Below the pieces are notes generated by a model. The model did no database searches. It was not told the origin of the DNA and saw nothing but the letters and a program-made list of their open reading frames with translations. A program made the translations under genes and the position numbers. From DASRLE01 sp963825315 (lineage in GTDB: Bacteria; Verrucomicrobiota; Verrucomicrobiia; Limisphaerales; Palsa-1400), in contig CAWGST010000002.1 in the NCBI GenBank assembly GCA_963825315.1, forward strand, positions 248,001-312,000: a stretch of DNA of 64,000 nt, given 5' to 3'. Positions 6,922 to 17,265 of the stretch are shown here, piece after piece; position 1 is the first letter of the stretch; every line of letters starts with the position of its first letter.

Positions 6922-9900
6922 TCAGTGCGCGGACGTTGGCTTCGTGAGAGGCGCTTTGGCGCCAGTGGCTGCCGGAACTTGCTCGTGCAGAAGGAAAAGG
7001 ATGCCGGAAAGCGGAATTTCCAATCGCCCTCCGCCCCCTCTCAATTCGCACGCCAACTCGTGCAATGTCCTGTCGAGCAGAAAGGCGCGCAGCATCACGC
7101 GCAGGGCCTCTTCGTTCTCGGGCAAAATCCTCGCGCCGCCGATGGCCTGAAAATAGGCCTTCAAGTAAGCCACGCTGACCCACAGATTCCAATAGCGCAG
7201 CCAGGATTGGAAGCGAAGCATGTTTTCGGGAAGGATGCTGCCCCGCTCGACATGTTGATCGAGACCGACGGCCGCGGCGAAGTGAAAGGAGCGCAGCATG
7301 GTGGCCACGTCGCGCAAGGGCGAATGTTTGAGACGCCGTTCGCTAATGGGCATGAAGGAATCTCCTTCGAAGTCGATGAACACAAAATCCTTGCCTGTCC
7401 AAAGAACCTGGCCAAGACGGCAATCACCGTGGAGTCGAAGGCGGCTGGCGGAGAGGGGTTGGTCGCACAGGGCGCGGCAACACTGAATGATGGCCGGTTC
7501 CAAATCAACCACCCGTTGCGCCAGGGATTGCGTCTCCGGCGGCAGCGTGTTCAATTGCCGGCGCAGCAGCCGCAAGGTTTGCGCCGCGCGGTTGCGCATG
7601 GATTGAAACACAGCGCGCCGGTGATGAGGCGTGGAGGGTTCCGGGGCGAAGTTTTTGTCGAGAGGGTCGGAGGCCAGGACCCGGTGCAATTCGGCGGTGC
7701 GCATACCCAGAAGGCGCGCCGATTCCAGAAAGGTGCCGATGGTTTCAGCGACGTGGGCGGGGAAATCCGGCTGGAGAAGCTGCACCGGTTCGGAAAGCGG
7801 CACGGCGGCCGATTGCCCCTGGGCGACCCAGGTGATGACGCGGTCGTAGTAGCGGCTGAGGGCATCCAGCGTGAAATCCCAGGCGTTGGTGGCCGAGGGG
7901 ATGAAAGCGTGGACGACGCCCAGGGTGAAACGCGAACCGGCGGCGCTCAGGTATTCCAAGCCGCCCGCCACCGTCTGGCAGTGCGGAAAAGAATGGCGGT
8001 TGAGAAACCGGCCCACCTCCAGTTCAGGATTGAGGCCCGGTTCGAGGCGGCGAAAAAGTTTGAGCATCAGTTTGTCTTCGAAAACGACGGAGGAGTTGTT
8101 TTGTTCGATTCGCGCCGCGGAAGGTTTGGGTGGAGGGGACAGGCCCATGATCCCGCGCCACCCGGCCAGTCGCAAGGGTTCGATCCCGCCCTGGGCGGTT
8201 TTGACCCGCCGCGCACGCCAGATCATGTCAAGGAGCGCGGCGCAAAAATCCGGGCTGCCAAAGGCGTCATATAGAATTCCGCTTTGCGCCGGAGCGGCCA
8301 GATTGAGTTCCGCGATGATTTGCCCGGGAGAGTGTTGACGCAATCCGTCCGCCTCGGTTCCGCAGGCAAAGGCCAGGGGCAGGGCATACATCTCCGTGTC
8401 CTCGTCCACGTAATCCACCTGCAAAAAGGCCAGCCTCGCCTCGGCGCCGCCCGGCCAATTTATCGGGAAGGCTTCCTTGATGGTGAGAAATTTCATGGTT
8501 TTCGATTTGCCCTTGAACCACGGTTGAGCGCGCAAGTAGTCGGGCAGGATTTCCTTCATTTCAAACGCATATCTTCCGGTCAATACTTCATCCCAGCGAT
8601 GGGTGAGCGCAATGGCCGGCAGCCGGACCGGCGTGTCAGGGGAAGGTTGAACCTGGGCGCGGGCGAACTTCGGTTCGAGCGAAAACCAATAAAATGCATG
8701 CGGACCAAGCGAAAGAAAATAAGGCCGCTCGTTGACGACCGGGAATTCCGACCGGCCAAACAGTTCGATCGGCGTCGTTTGCTGGAAGGCGGACAAATCC
8801 AACTCGACCGGCTGCGTGAAGCGTGAGAGATTGGCAACGATCAGCAGGGTCTCGTTCTGGTAGCGAAGGATGTAGCTGAGTATCTTGCGGTTTTCCGTCT
8901 GGAGAAATTCGCATTTCCCCTCGCCCAGGGCGCGCCATCGTTTCCGCAAGGCCAGCAACCGCCGCATCCACCAGAGCAGCGAGTGCGGGTTGGCCAACTG
9001 CACCTCCACGTTGTTCGCTTCGTAATGGTAGCCGGGATCGAGGATGATCGGCAGATAGAGACTCTGCGGATTGGCGCGGGAGAAGCCGGCGTTTTTGTCT
9101 GAGCTCCACTGCATGGGTGTGCGCACACCGTTGCGGTCGCCCAGGAAAATGTTTTCGCCCAGGCCGATTTCGTCGCCGTAATAGAGCACGGGGGTGCCGG
9201 GCAGGGAAAAGAGCAGGGCGTTGAGCAGTTCGATGCTTTTGCGGTCGTTGTTCATCAAAGGAGCCAAACGCCGGCGGATGCCCAGATTGAGCCGGGCCTG
9301 CTCCACGTGGGCGTACATGCGGTACATGTAGTCGCGCTCCTCGTCGGTGACCATTTCCAGGGTCAACTCGTCGTGATTGCGCAGGAAGAGCGCCCATTGG
9401 CAGGTTTCGGGAATCGGGGGCGTTTGCTCCAGGATGTCCACGATGGGCTGGCGGTCCTCCATGCGCACGGCCATGAAAAGCCGCGGCATGAGCGGGAAAT
9501 GGAAAGCCATGTGGCATTCGTCGCCGCGGCCCTGGCCAAAGTAGGCGGCGGCATCTTCGGGCCATTGATTGGCCTCGCCCAGCAACATGCGGTCGCCATA
9601 ATTTTCATCCACATGCTGGCGGAGCCTTTTCAGAAAGGCGTGCGTCTCGGGCAGGTTCTCGCAACTGGTGTCCTCGCGTTCGTAGAGGTAAGGCACGGCG
9701 TCCAACCTCAGGCCGTCCACCCCCAAGTCGAGCCAGAAGTCCATCACTTTGAACAAGGCTTCCTGCACGGCGGGCGAGTCGTAGTTCAAGTCGGGCTGAT
9801 GGGAGAAGAACCGATGCCAATAATAGGCATCGGCCACACGGTCCCAGTGCCAGTTGGAGTGCTCGACGTCCTTGAAGATGATGCGGGCGTCGTGGTATTC

Positions 9901-10340
9901 CGTGGCGGTGTTGCTCCAGACATAAAAATCGCGCCAGCGGCTGCCGGGCCTTGGCCCGCCGGGCGCGCTGAAACCACGGATGCTGGTCGGAAGTGTGGTT
10001 GAGCACCAGTTCGGTGATGACCCGCAGCCCCCGGCGGTGCGCCTCGCGCAAAAACGTTTTGAAGTCCGCCAGCGTGCCGTACCTTGGATGCACCGCGCAA
10101 TAATCGGAGATGTCGTAACCGTCGTCCTTGAGCGGCGACGGATAAAACGGCAAGCAGCCAGATCGCTGTCACGCCGAGGTCCTTGATGTAATCGAGTTTC
10201 TGCGTCAGGCCGCGAAAATCCCCGATGCCATCGGCGTCGCTATCATAGAAGGCGCGCACGTGGACTTCATAAATGACTCCGCTTTTGTACCAAAAGGGAT
10301 CAGGGTCCAATCCCTGGCGGTTGCGATCCGGGGAAGGCAT
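6922..10340 (-). CDS. treS: Trehalose synthase-maltokinase fusion (two frame breaks)
   Basis: Start MPSPDRNRQGLDPDPFWYKSG at 10340, 3 nt after the otsAB stop. Three frames join into one protein of about 1,138 aa. The N-terminal GH13 domain has GLRLDAVPYLYE (nucleophile Asp), LLGEANQWPED (acid/base Glu) and LRNHDELTLEM. The C-terminal maltokinase half has HGDCRLGQVLW and FIDFEGDSF. TreS interconverts maltose and trehalose; maltokinase makes maltose 1-phosphate. The frame breaks near 10153 (an extra T: CTGCTTGCCG where WLLPFYPSP is expected) and near 9950 (an extra base in GCCAAGGCCCGG where AKPGSRWRDFYVWS is expected). The longest intact piece is 6922-9837. Both are single-base insertions and could be assembly errors; otherwise the gene is inactive. 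Confidence 0.85.
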
Positions 10341-10343
10341 GGG

Positions 10344-12599
10344 TTAGCCGTTGTTGTGGCCGGCCAGGGCAGGCTCGCGCTCTTGCTCCGGCGCGCCGGC
10401 TTCGCTCAGGTCAGCCAGCAAGCGGCGGACGGCGGTATGGCTGCTGAGATAATACTGCGCGGCGGTTTTGGCCACTCCCACACGAACGGAGCAGGCTCCA
10501 GGCGGCAGCGCGCGAAACAGGTCCTCATCAGTCCAATCGTCACCGATGCCGAGGATGAAATCGGTCGCACGATCTTTGAGCCATTCCTGGGCGGCGGCGC
10601 CTTTGTTGATGCCGCTGGGGCGGACTTCAATGACTTTCCGCCCCTCCAACACTTGCACATCGATGTTGCGCGTGTAATCGGCCAGGGTGTCGAGCAGTTC
10701 CTGCGCCCGCACGCGGGCCTGATCCGGATCGGCGCGGCGATAATGCCAGGCGAGCGAAAAATCCTTTTCCTCCAGCAAAGCGCCAGGGAGACGATCCACG
10801 TAAAGCTGGAGGATCGGGCGCACGCGTTCCATCCATTCGGCGGTGATGTTCTTGAACATGCGCCATTGGCCGCGCTGCGGGCGCAACCAGATGCCATGCT
10901 CGGCCACCAACGCCACCGGCAGCCCTCCAAACCATTCCTCCAAATCGCGCCGGGACCGGCCGCTGACAATCACAACGTCGTTCCGCGCATCGGCGCCAAG
11001 GCGGGAGAGCAGTTCCAACAATTCCGAATCCGGCCGGGCCAATCGCGGCGACGACGCGAAAGGCACGAGTGTGCCGTCGTAATCCAGGAACAAAATCCGG
11101 CTGGCCGCCGAGCGATAGTGTTTGAGCAAGGCGCAGGAAATCTTGCCCGTGAGGAGCCGGGCCGAGCGCGCGGCTTCGGTCTGCTGCGTGGCCAGCAACG
11201 CCTGCACAAAATCGTCCGCCCAGCGGTTCACGTCATAACGGCGCAGGCGGTCCTGCAAAAACTGGTTGCGCCGCGCCTGCTCCTCGACCGGCATGGTCAG
11301 GGCCTGCTCCAGAGCACGGGCAAAATCATCCAGATGAAATGGATTGATGAGCAAGGCCTCGCCCATCTCCTTGGAGGCCCCAGCCATTTCGCTCAAAATC
11401 AAAACGCCAGCCTGGTCCGGGCGCGAGGCGATGAATTCCTTGGCCACCAAGTTCATGCCGTCGCGCAACGGGGTGACCAGCGCCACGTCGCAAAGCCGGT
11501 AGAGCGGAACGATTTCTTCGACGGAAAGATTGCGGAATTGGTAAATCAAGGGCGTCCAATTCACGTTGCCATGAGCGCCCACGATCCGTCCGACGGTTTC
11601 CTCCATTTCCTGCTTCATGGCCTGGTAGCTGCGGACGCCGATGCGGGACGGAGCCACTGAAACGATCAAAACCACTTTGCCGTGCCATTCGGGATGGCGT
11701 TTGAGGAACAGATCGTAACCGTGCAAGCGGTTGAGAATGCCTTTGGTGTAGTCGAGCCGGTCCACGGAAAAAATGACTTTTCGCCCCTGGAAATTCCGGC
11801 GCAGTTCCGCCACGCGGCTTTCGGTTTCCGCCGTCGCGGCCATTTCCGCGAAGCGCGCGAAATCAATGCCCATGGGAAAGGTGTCCACTTTGACCACGCG
11901 GTCGCCCAGGGCGAGATCGCCCAAATGGTGCTCGTAGCCCGCCGTGCGCAGCACCGACGTGAGGAAGTCGCGCGTGTAATCGTGGGTATGGAATCCGATC
12001 AGGCTGGACCCCAGCAAGCCTTCAATGATTTCCGCGCGCCAGGGCCGCGGCAACAATCGAAACACCTCGTACGATGGAAACGGAATATGCAGAAAGAAAC
12101 CAATGGGCAGGTGCGGGAAACGCTCCCGCACCAGGCGCGGCAGGAGCAAAAGCTGATAGTCATGAATCCACAGGATGTCATCCGGCTGCAGCACCTCCGC
12201 CAAGGCGCTGGCGAAAGCGCGATTGACACGCTGGTATTCCTTCCAATGCTCCTCCTCGAACCGGGCCAGGGTCGTGAAGTAATGGAAGAGCGGCCAGAGG
12301 GTGCGATTGCAAAAGCCATGGTAAAAGCGGTCCATGCTTTCCTCCGGCAGAAAGACCGGATACGCATTGAAATGCTCCTGGCCGAAGGCCCTCACGGCCG
12401 CTTCCTGTTCCGGCGCAACGCTGGCCCCCGGCCACCCCACCCACAAAAAATCCAGCCGCCTGGCCGCGTCGGCGCGGGAACGATCCAGGTAACTCCATAA
12501 TCCGGTCGTCAATCCGCCCGAGCTGGGCGCGAATTGCGGCCGGCCGTCTTTGATCGATACCGTAAACGGCAACCGGTTTGAAACAATGACCAAACGCAT
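10344..12599 (-). CDS. Bifunctional trehalose-6-phosphate synthase/phosphatase
   Basis: 751 aa from ATG 12599 (MRLVIVSNRLPF), preferred over the ATG at 12617 because GGAAGGA lies just upstream of it. The N-terminal GT20 synthase domain (about residues 1-475) has SSGGLTTGL, HDYQLLLLPRLVRE, FFLHIPFPSYEVFR and VDRLDYTKGI. The C-terminal HAD phosphatase (from about residue 500) has FLDYDGTLVPF and GDDWTDEDLF. It makes trehalose from UDP-glucose and glucose 6-phosphate in the cytoplasm for osmotic or desiccation protection. First gene of a two-gene unit with treS-maltokinase. Confidence 0.93.
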   Translation of the reverse strand: MRLVIVSNRLPFTVSIKDGRPQFAPSSGGLTTGLWSYLDRSRADAARRLDFLWVGWPGASVAPEQEAAVRAFGQEHFNAYPVFLPEESMDRFYHGFCNRTLWPLFHYFTTLARFEEEHWKEYQRVNRAFASALAEVLQPDDILWIHDYQLLLLPRLVRERFPHLPIGFFLHIPFPSYEVFRLLPRPWRAEIIEGLLGSSLIGFHTHDYTRDFLTSVLRTAGYEHHLGDLALGDRVVKVDTFPMGIDFARFAEMAATAETESRVAELRRNFQGRKVIFSVDRLDYTKGILNRLHGYDLFLKRHPEWHGKVVLIVSVAPSRIGVRSYQAMKQEMEETVGRIVGAHGNVNWTPLIYQFRNLSVEEIVPLYRLCDVALVTPLRDGMNLVAKEFIASRPDQAGVLILSEMAGASKEMGEALLINPFHLDDFARALEQALTMPVEEQARRNQFLQDRLRRYDVNRWADDFVQALLATQQTEAARSARLLTGKISCALLKHYRSAASRILFLDYDGTLVPFASSPRLARPDSELLELLSRLGADARNDVVIVSGRSRRDLEEWFGGLPVALVAEHGIWLRPQRGQWRMFKNITAEWMERVRPILQLYVDRLPGALLEEKDFSLAWHYRRADPDQARVRAQELLDTLADYTRNIDVQVLEGRKVIEVRPSGINKGAAAQEWLKDRATDFILGIGDDWTDEDLFRALPPGACSVRVGVAKTAAQYYLSSHTAVRRLLADLSEAGAPEQEREPALAGHNNG

Positions 12600-13025
12600 G
12601 ACACATTTTCCTTCCATTGATTCCGCCCGATCAATCGGGCAATCGTTACTGCGGGCCGCCGCGAATTCACGCGCGCCAATCCTCTTGCCGATGTTCGCCT
12701 TTTCTCCTGGCGGTCAAATACAACCCTTTCGTTTTCTGAGTTTGGGTCCATCCATGTTCCTGGGGAGCAAGTGCCATGCCTGCCGCCAGGATCGCCTGAA
12801 CTCAAAGGCCACCCCGGCGAATCTCAAGGTGTCCGACCCGCCGGATGGCACGTCGGAATCCATCTGTGGAACAAAAGCGACCATTTATGGACCCATTATC
12901 ATGGCCCCTTATCTTTATCATTATAATGCTTTTGACACAATCCCGAAGTTCGGCCTGCTTTATGCTAAAGGGAATGCGGCAGTTTTGATACGGGAAGGGA
13001 GGGAATCAAAGGAAAGGAATTGAGT
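12600..13025. other. Divergent intergenic region
   Basis: 426 bp between otsAB (minus) and a lipoprotein gene (plus). A TATAAT hexamer sits at 12922-12927 and GGAAAGGA just before the lipoprotein ATG. No conserved frame or clear hairpin seen. Confidence 0.4.
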
Positions 13026-13355
13026 ATGAAGATTAAAGTGTTGAAATCGATTGTTCTGGCAGTCGCAACGGGGCTTTGTATTGCCGGTTGCGGCGTTCAC
13101 ATCAATCCGCCAGCGGCCGAGGTGGTGGTTTCTGGCGCTCCACCTCCACCGCCTGCGGAAGTGGACGTTCAAATACCCATGCCAGGCCCCGATTTTGTCT
13201 GGGTCGGGGGAGTCTGGGTCTGGGGGCCAGGGGGCCATTGGGAGTGGCAGGCAGGTCATTGGGATCGTCCGCCATATCGCGGCGCGGTTTGGACACCGCA
13301 CCACTACGAGTATCGCAATGGCAGGCATGTATTCGTCCGCGGAGGATGGAGATAA
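13026..13355 (+). CDS. YXWGXW-repeat lipoprotein
   Basis: 109 aa from ATG 13026, with GGAAAGGA upstream. Lipoprotein signal MKIKVLKSIVLAVATGLCIAGC (lipobox IAGC). The mature part is Pro-rich, then Trp/Gly-rich: WVGGVWVWGPGGHWEWQAGHW and a final HVFVRGGWR. This is the pattern of YXWGXW-repeat proteins, small envelope proteins of unknown function. Probably a membrane-anchored surface or periplasmic protein. Confidence 0.75.
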   Translation: MKIKVLKSIVLAVATGLCIAGCGVHINPPAAEVVVSGAPPPPPAEVDVQIPMPGPDFVWVGGVWVWGPGGHWEWQAGHWDRPPYRGAVWTPHHYEYRNGRHVFVRGGWR

Positions 13356-13404
13356 AAGTATGTCGCGGGGGACGGACGCCCTCTCGACATGGAAAGGAAA
13401 TGTT

Positions 13405-13557
13405 ATGAAGATCAAGAACTTGATTCTGGGGGCATTGTTGCTGCTTCTCGCTACCGGGTGCGGCAAAACTGAAAGCGACAACAGCAACAGCAATTCCTCC
13501 AATCCAAACACGAATGCGCCGGCGGCGACCAACAGCCAGTCGGCCACCAACAAATAG
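13405..13557 (+). CDS. Small Asn/Ser-rich lipoprotein
   Basis: 50 aa. Signal MKIKNLILGALLLLLATGC with lipobox ATGC, then a low-complexity tail of Ser, Asn, Thr and Ala. RBS GGAAAGG upstream. The signal peptide is similar to that of the preceding lipoprotein, suggesting a small duplicated lipoprotein pair. Function unknown. Confidence 0.65.
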   Translation: MKIKNLILGALLLLLATGCGKTESDNSNSNSSNPNTNAPAATNSQSATNK

Positions 13558-13748
13558 CAGGCTGGCGAAAAAGTTCGTGCTGGCGGCTGCGGCGTGAATC
13601 CCGGCGGCTCCGGCGGTGCGGGAGTGCTGCATCGTGGCATCCTCCCAGGCCGACTTTATTCTGTGTCGATTTTATTCTGGCGCGGGGCGCGGGATGCAGG
13701 CACATTAATGCGCCGCCGCCGGGGCGGGTTGCAAATTGACTGATATTT

Positions 13749-14165
13749 ATGGAAACAAATGTTCAGACCGAGGACGTGGTCCTCCAAAAAACGCGGGAAT
13801 TGTGCGAAGCCATCGTCCAACAACCCCAATTTCAAAGCATCCGCCAGCAAGTGGATTCGTTCATGGCCGATGCCAAAGCCCAGGAGCAGTACGACAGCCT
13901 GAGTGAAAAGGGCCGTCAATTGCACCATAAACAGCAGCAGGGATTGGAATTGGCGCCGGCGGAAATTTCGGCCTTCGATGCGGAGCGCGAGGCGTTTTTC
14001 CGCAATCCGGTGGCCAGGGGTTATGTGGATGCGCAGGAGGCCATGCACCACATACAGGAGGAGGTCAACCAATTCGTGAGCAAAACGTTCGAGCTTGGAC
14101 GGGTGCCGTCCGCGGAAGACCTTGAAAGTGGTTCGTGCGGTTCCGGCTGCGGCTGCCATCATTGA
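13749..14165 (+). CDS. YlbF/YmcA-family protein
   Basis: 138 aa, helical. ETNVQTEDVVLQKTRELCEAI and IRQQVDSFMADAKAQEQYDSL match the YlbF/YmcA (DUF964) family, whose Bacillus members act with RNase Y in RNA processing and development. Here a Cys/His tail, SGSCGSGCGCHH, is added, a possible metal-binding end not present in Bacillus YlbF. It precedes the peptide transporter by 18 nt. Confidence 0.75.
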   Translation: METNVQTEDVVLQKTRELCEAIVQQPQFQSIRQQVDSFMADAKAQEQYDSLSEKGRQLHHKQQQGLELAPAEISAFDAEREAFFRNPVARGYVDAQEAMHHIQEEVNQFVSKTFELGRVPSAEDLESGSCGSGCGCHH

Positions 14166-14183
14166 GTTCTGACCGAAGACACG

Positions 14184-15881
14184 GTGTTGGCCACCCCACC
14201 ACAAACCCCTGCCGAACGCTGGCCTGCCCAGATCAAGTTCATCGTTGGCAACGAAGCGTGCGAACGCTTCAGTTACTACGGCATGCGGAGCATTCTCGCC
14301 GGCTACATCACGGGCGCGGTGCTCAAGGGCGGTTTGGGACAGGATGCCGACTCGTCCACGAACATTATTCATGCGTTCGTTTCCGCGAATTATTTCATGC
14401 CCCTGTTCGGCGCGTGGCTGTCGGACAAACTCATCGGACGCTATCACACGATCCTCTGGGTGTCGCTCTTCTACTGCGCTGGACATGGCGTGCTGGCGTG
14501 CAGCGATTTCGCGGGCGGGGTTCACGGCAAACTCATCTGCCTTTACATCGGCCTGGCATTGATCGCGTTCGGCTCCGGCGGAATCAAGCCCTGCGTCTCC
14601 GCGTTCATGGGCGATCAGTTCAGAGCGGATCAATCGCACCTGATACAGAAAGCGTATGGCGCCTTTTACTGGGCGATCAACCTCGGCTCGTTTTTCTCGT
14701 TCCTCGTCATTCCGTGGGTGAAAAACCACTACAGGTACAGTTGGGCCTTTGCGGTGCCGGGAGTATTGATGGGCATTGCGACCTTCGTTTTCTGGCTTGG
14801 GACAAAGAAATATGTCCGCGTGCCACCATCGCGCGAAACCAGATCGGCCGGTTTCATCCCGGTTTTTTTCAACGCCCATGCCAATCGCACCAGTTCCGGC
14901 TTCGGCCCGTTGCTCAATATTTTAACCACGCTCGGCGCGCCGCTGTTCATCATCGTCGCGCTAACGATTGTTGCGTTTGCGGAAATGAGCCTGGTGACGC
15001 GCGCGATCGGTTGGGCGGCGGTGATCTGCACGGCCCTGTGGTATGCGTCCGTTTTGGTGACGAGCCTGCTGGGCAAGTTCGATCCAGGTGACAATTTCTG
15101 GGCTGGAGCGCAAAAGCGTTACACTGAAAAGGAAATTTTCGCCGCGCGGTCGGTCAGCCCAATTCTGTTCGTGATGGCTTTGATTCCCATCTTCTGGTCG
15201 CTTTTTGATCAATCGAATTCCACATGGGTTTTGCAGGGAGAGAAAATGACACCGTATAACTTGCCTGGGATTTGGTTTCCGACATTTGATGTCCTCCGCA
15301 ACTGGTTCCACGGTTTGGCGAAATCGCCATTTGAACTTGTGCGTTTGAGCATCGGCGCCGAGGAGATGCAATCCATGAATCCATTGATCGTCATGATTCT
15401 GGTGCCATTGTTCACGCTGGGAATTTATCCGCGCATCGGCAAATTTGCCTCGCCGCTGCGGCGCATGTCCTACGGTATGTTCGTGGCGGCGGGTTCGTAT
15501 CTTATTGTTGCCGCGCTTCAGAAACGAATCGAAGCGGGCGTTCAATTGAGCATCATGTGGCAGACTGTCCCGTATATTGTTCTGACCGCCGCCGAGGTGC
15601 TGATTTCGACAACCGGCCTCGAATTCGCCTTTCGTGAAGCCTCGGCGGAACTCAAAAGCACGATCATGAGTTTCTGGCTGCTCACGGTGACCGTCGGTGA
15701 TTTGTTCGTGGTGGGAATCACGAAACTGTTTTCCGAGGCGGGCGCGGGCAATCACGCCGCGTCCGTGAGCGCGAATCGTTTTCTGCTCTACGCCGGGCTG
15801 ACTTTTGTCGTGGCGATCTTGTTCAGCGTCATTGCCAGCACCTACAAGTATCGTGACGCGGCGGCGGCGGAAGGAAAGTAG
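14184..15881 (+). CDS. POT-family proton:oligopeptide symporter
   Basis: 565 aa from GTG 14184. The POT signature EACERFSYYGMRSIL at the first helix and FYWAINLGSFFSFLV mark a proton-coupled di/tripeptide transporter (MFS superfamily), with about 12-14 predicted membrane helices. FYWAINLGS corresponds to the second POT signature. Probably imports peptides at the inner membrane. Located 18 nt after the YlbF-like gene. Confidence 0.9.
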   Translation: MLATPPQTPAERWPAQIKFIVGNEACERFSYYGMRSILAGYITGAVLKGGLGQDADSSTNIIHAFVSANYFMPLFGAWLSDKLIGRYHTILWVSLFYCAGHGVLACSDFAGGVHGKLICLYIGLALIAFGSGGIKPCVSAFMGDQFRADQSHLIQKAYGAFYWAINLGSFFSFLVIPWVKNHYRYSWAFAVPGVLMGIATFVFWLGTKKYVRVPPSRETRSAGFIPVFFNAHANRTSSGFGPLLNILTTLGAPLFIIVALTIVAFAEMSLVTRAIGWAAVICTALWYASVLVTSLLGKFDPGDNFWAGAQKRYTEKEIFAARSVSPILFVMALIPIFWSLFDQSNSTWVLQGEKMTPYNLPGIWFPTFDVLRNWFHGLAKSPFELVRLSIGAEEMQSMNPLIVMILVPLFTLGIYPRIGKFASPLRRMSYGMFVAAGSYLIVAALQKRIEAGVQLSIMWQTVPYIVLTAAEVLISTTGLEFAFREASAELKSTIMSFWLLTVTVGDLFVVGITKLFSEAGAGNHAASVSANRFLLYAGLTFVVAILFSVIASTYKYRDAAAAEGK

Positions 15882-15895
15882 CTTGATGTGTAAAG

Positions 15896-16687
15896 ATGAA
15901 TGAAACCTTCACACCCGGCGAGTTGCGCGATTTGCGGCGCGCCAAATCGCTCCTGGAGAACCGGTCCTTTGCCATTAAATTGTCCGATCTCTTCGGCATG
16001 CCCATCAACGCCGGCTTCGCCCTGCTGCCAAAAAAATGGTCGGGAAAAATCAATCGCGCGGCCAATGCCGCCCTGTTCAAGGCCCTGGAAGTCGCGGTGG
16101 CCACGACCGGCAGAAAAGGCCTGAAGTCCCCTTCCAACCGCTGGCACAAACTTCTGGCGGGCGCCTCCGGCGGGGTGGGGGGCGCATTCGGCCTGGCGGC
16201 GTTGGCCGTCGAGTTGCCCATCTCCACCACCATCATGCTGCGTTCGATCGTTGAGATAGCGCGCAGCGAAGGCCATGATGTGCGCGACTGGGCGACCAAA
16301 GTCGCCTGTCTGGAAGTCTTTGCCCTCGGCGGATCCAAAAAAGCCGCGGACCCGCCCGAAACGCCCTATTGGAGCACACGACTGGCTCTGAACCAAAGCG
16401 TCAAGGAAGCCGCTTCGCACCTGGCCCGCAAAGGCACGGTGGAACGAACGGCGCCGGCGCTCGTGCGATTCGTCGGGGCCGTTGGCTCGCGCTTCGGAGT
16501 TGTCATTTCCGAGGAAGTGGCGGCCAAGGCGCTGCCTGTCATCGGCGCGGTTGGCGGCGGAGTCATCAACGTGATTTTTATGAACCACTTTCAACAAATG
16601 GCGCGCGGCCACTTCATTGTCCTGCGCCTGGAAAAAACTCACGGCCAGGCGGCTGTCAAGGAACAATATGACGCGCTGATCGTTTGA
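15896..16687 (+). CDS. EcsC-family protein
   Basis: 263 aa. NAALFKALEVAV, WHKLLAGASGGVGGAFGLAA, ELPISTTIMLRSIVEIARSEG and GAVGGGVINVIFMNHFQ are the conserved core of EcsC-family proteins. These are linked in Bacillus to the Ecs ABC transporter, but their function here is unknown. The Gly/Ala-rich segments may insert into the membrane. Follows the peptide transporter by 14 nt. Confidence 0.85.
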   Translation: MNETFTPGELRDLRRAKSLLENRSFAIKLSDLFGMPINAGFALLPKKWSGKINRAANAALFKALEVAVATTGRKGLKSPSNRWHKLLAGASGGVGGAFGLAALAVELPISTTIMLRSIVEIARSEGHDVRDWATKVACLEVFALGGSKKAADPPETPYWSTRLALNQSVKEAASHLARKGTVERTAPALVRFVGAVGSRFGVVISEEVAAKALPVIGAVGGGVINVIFMNHFQQMARGHFIVLRLEKTHGQAAVKEQYDALIV

Positions 16688-16710
16688 ACCGTGCGGAGGG
16701 GCGGCCGCCG

Positions 16711-16884
16711 TCACTTCTCAAAAGCGCCCTGGTCTTGCACTAACGTCCATTCGCTGTCCGGATTGTATTCCTTCATCGCTCCGGCAATCTGCGCCGTCTT
16801 CCCGCCAAGATTGCGCTGATAGATTTTGCCGTCCTGATTGACAACCAACAGGAGAACAAGTCGAAAAAAACTGTCGCCACAATG
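16711..16884 (-). pseudogene. C-terminal fragment resembling DUF2950
   Basis: A short minus-strand frame reads LLVVNQDGKIYQRNLGGKTAQ then IAGAMKEYNPDSEWTLVQDQG and a stop at 16711. It looks like the last strand-helix of DUF2950 secreted proteins (NQxGxVYQKDLG...IAxAMxxFDPDxxW). No start or upstream domain is present, and a stop in frame precedes it. Most likely a gene remnant behind cutA. Confidence 0.5.
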
Positions 16885-16911
16885 GGGTGTTCACCCCATG
16901 CGTCAAAAGGG

Positions 16912-17253
16912 TCAATCGCCCGGGGATTTCCGCACCGACCGGGCCAGCCAGTCCAAATAACGCCCGTTGCCGCCGCTCAGCGGCAGGACGACAAATTCCG
17001 GCGTGTCGTACGGATGTTTGGCCAGCACCAGCTTTTCCAGTTGGCGGAGATGTCGTTTGATCGTTTTGAAAATGATCAAAACTTCGCCGCCCGACGCCAC
17101 CCGGCCCTTCCACCAATAGTGGGATTCAACGCCGGAAATCAAATTGGCGCAGGCGGCCACGCGCGCTTGCAAGGCGCTTTTGGCCAGGAGGCGCGCGATC
17201 TTCCGGCTGGGCGCCGTGACCAGCACGATATGGAATTGCGCCGCGCTTTTCAT
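16912..17253 (-). CDS. cutA: Divalent-cation tolerance protein CutA
   Basis: 113 aa. FHIVLVTAPSRKIARLLAKSAL, ARVAACANLISGVESHYWWKG, EVLIIFKTIKRHL and HPYDTPEFVVLPLSGGNGRYLDWL are the standard CutA blocks, covering the whole family length. CutA forms trimers of uncertain function, linked to copper tolerance. Lies 12 nt after the ClpX-like gene, so possibly co-transcribed with it. Confidence 0.93.
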   Translation of the reverse strand: MKSAAQFHIVLVTAPSRKIARLLAKSALQARVAACANLISGVESHYWWKGRVASGGEVLIIFKTIKRHLRQLEKLVLAKHPYDTPEFVVLPLSGGNGRYLDWLARSVRKSPGD

Positions 17254-17265
17254 TCCCGGGTGGAA

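Noticed and set aside
6910..8274. 454-codon plus-strand frame
   Set aside because: Antisense to the maltokinase half of the treS fusion.
10260..11660. 466-codon plus-strand frame
   Set aside because: Antisense to otsAB, whose GT20 and HAD motifs are unambiguous.
13656..14879. 407-codon minus-strand frame
   Set aside because: It lies antisense to the YlbF-like gene and the start of the POT transporter, both of which show clear family motifs; its own sequence is low in hydrophobic core and matches nothing.
16718..17116. 132-codon minus-strand frame overlapping cutA
   Set aside because: Out of frame with CutA and with the DUF2950-like fragment; no domain.
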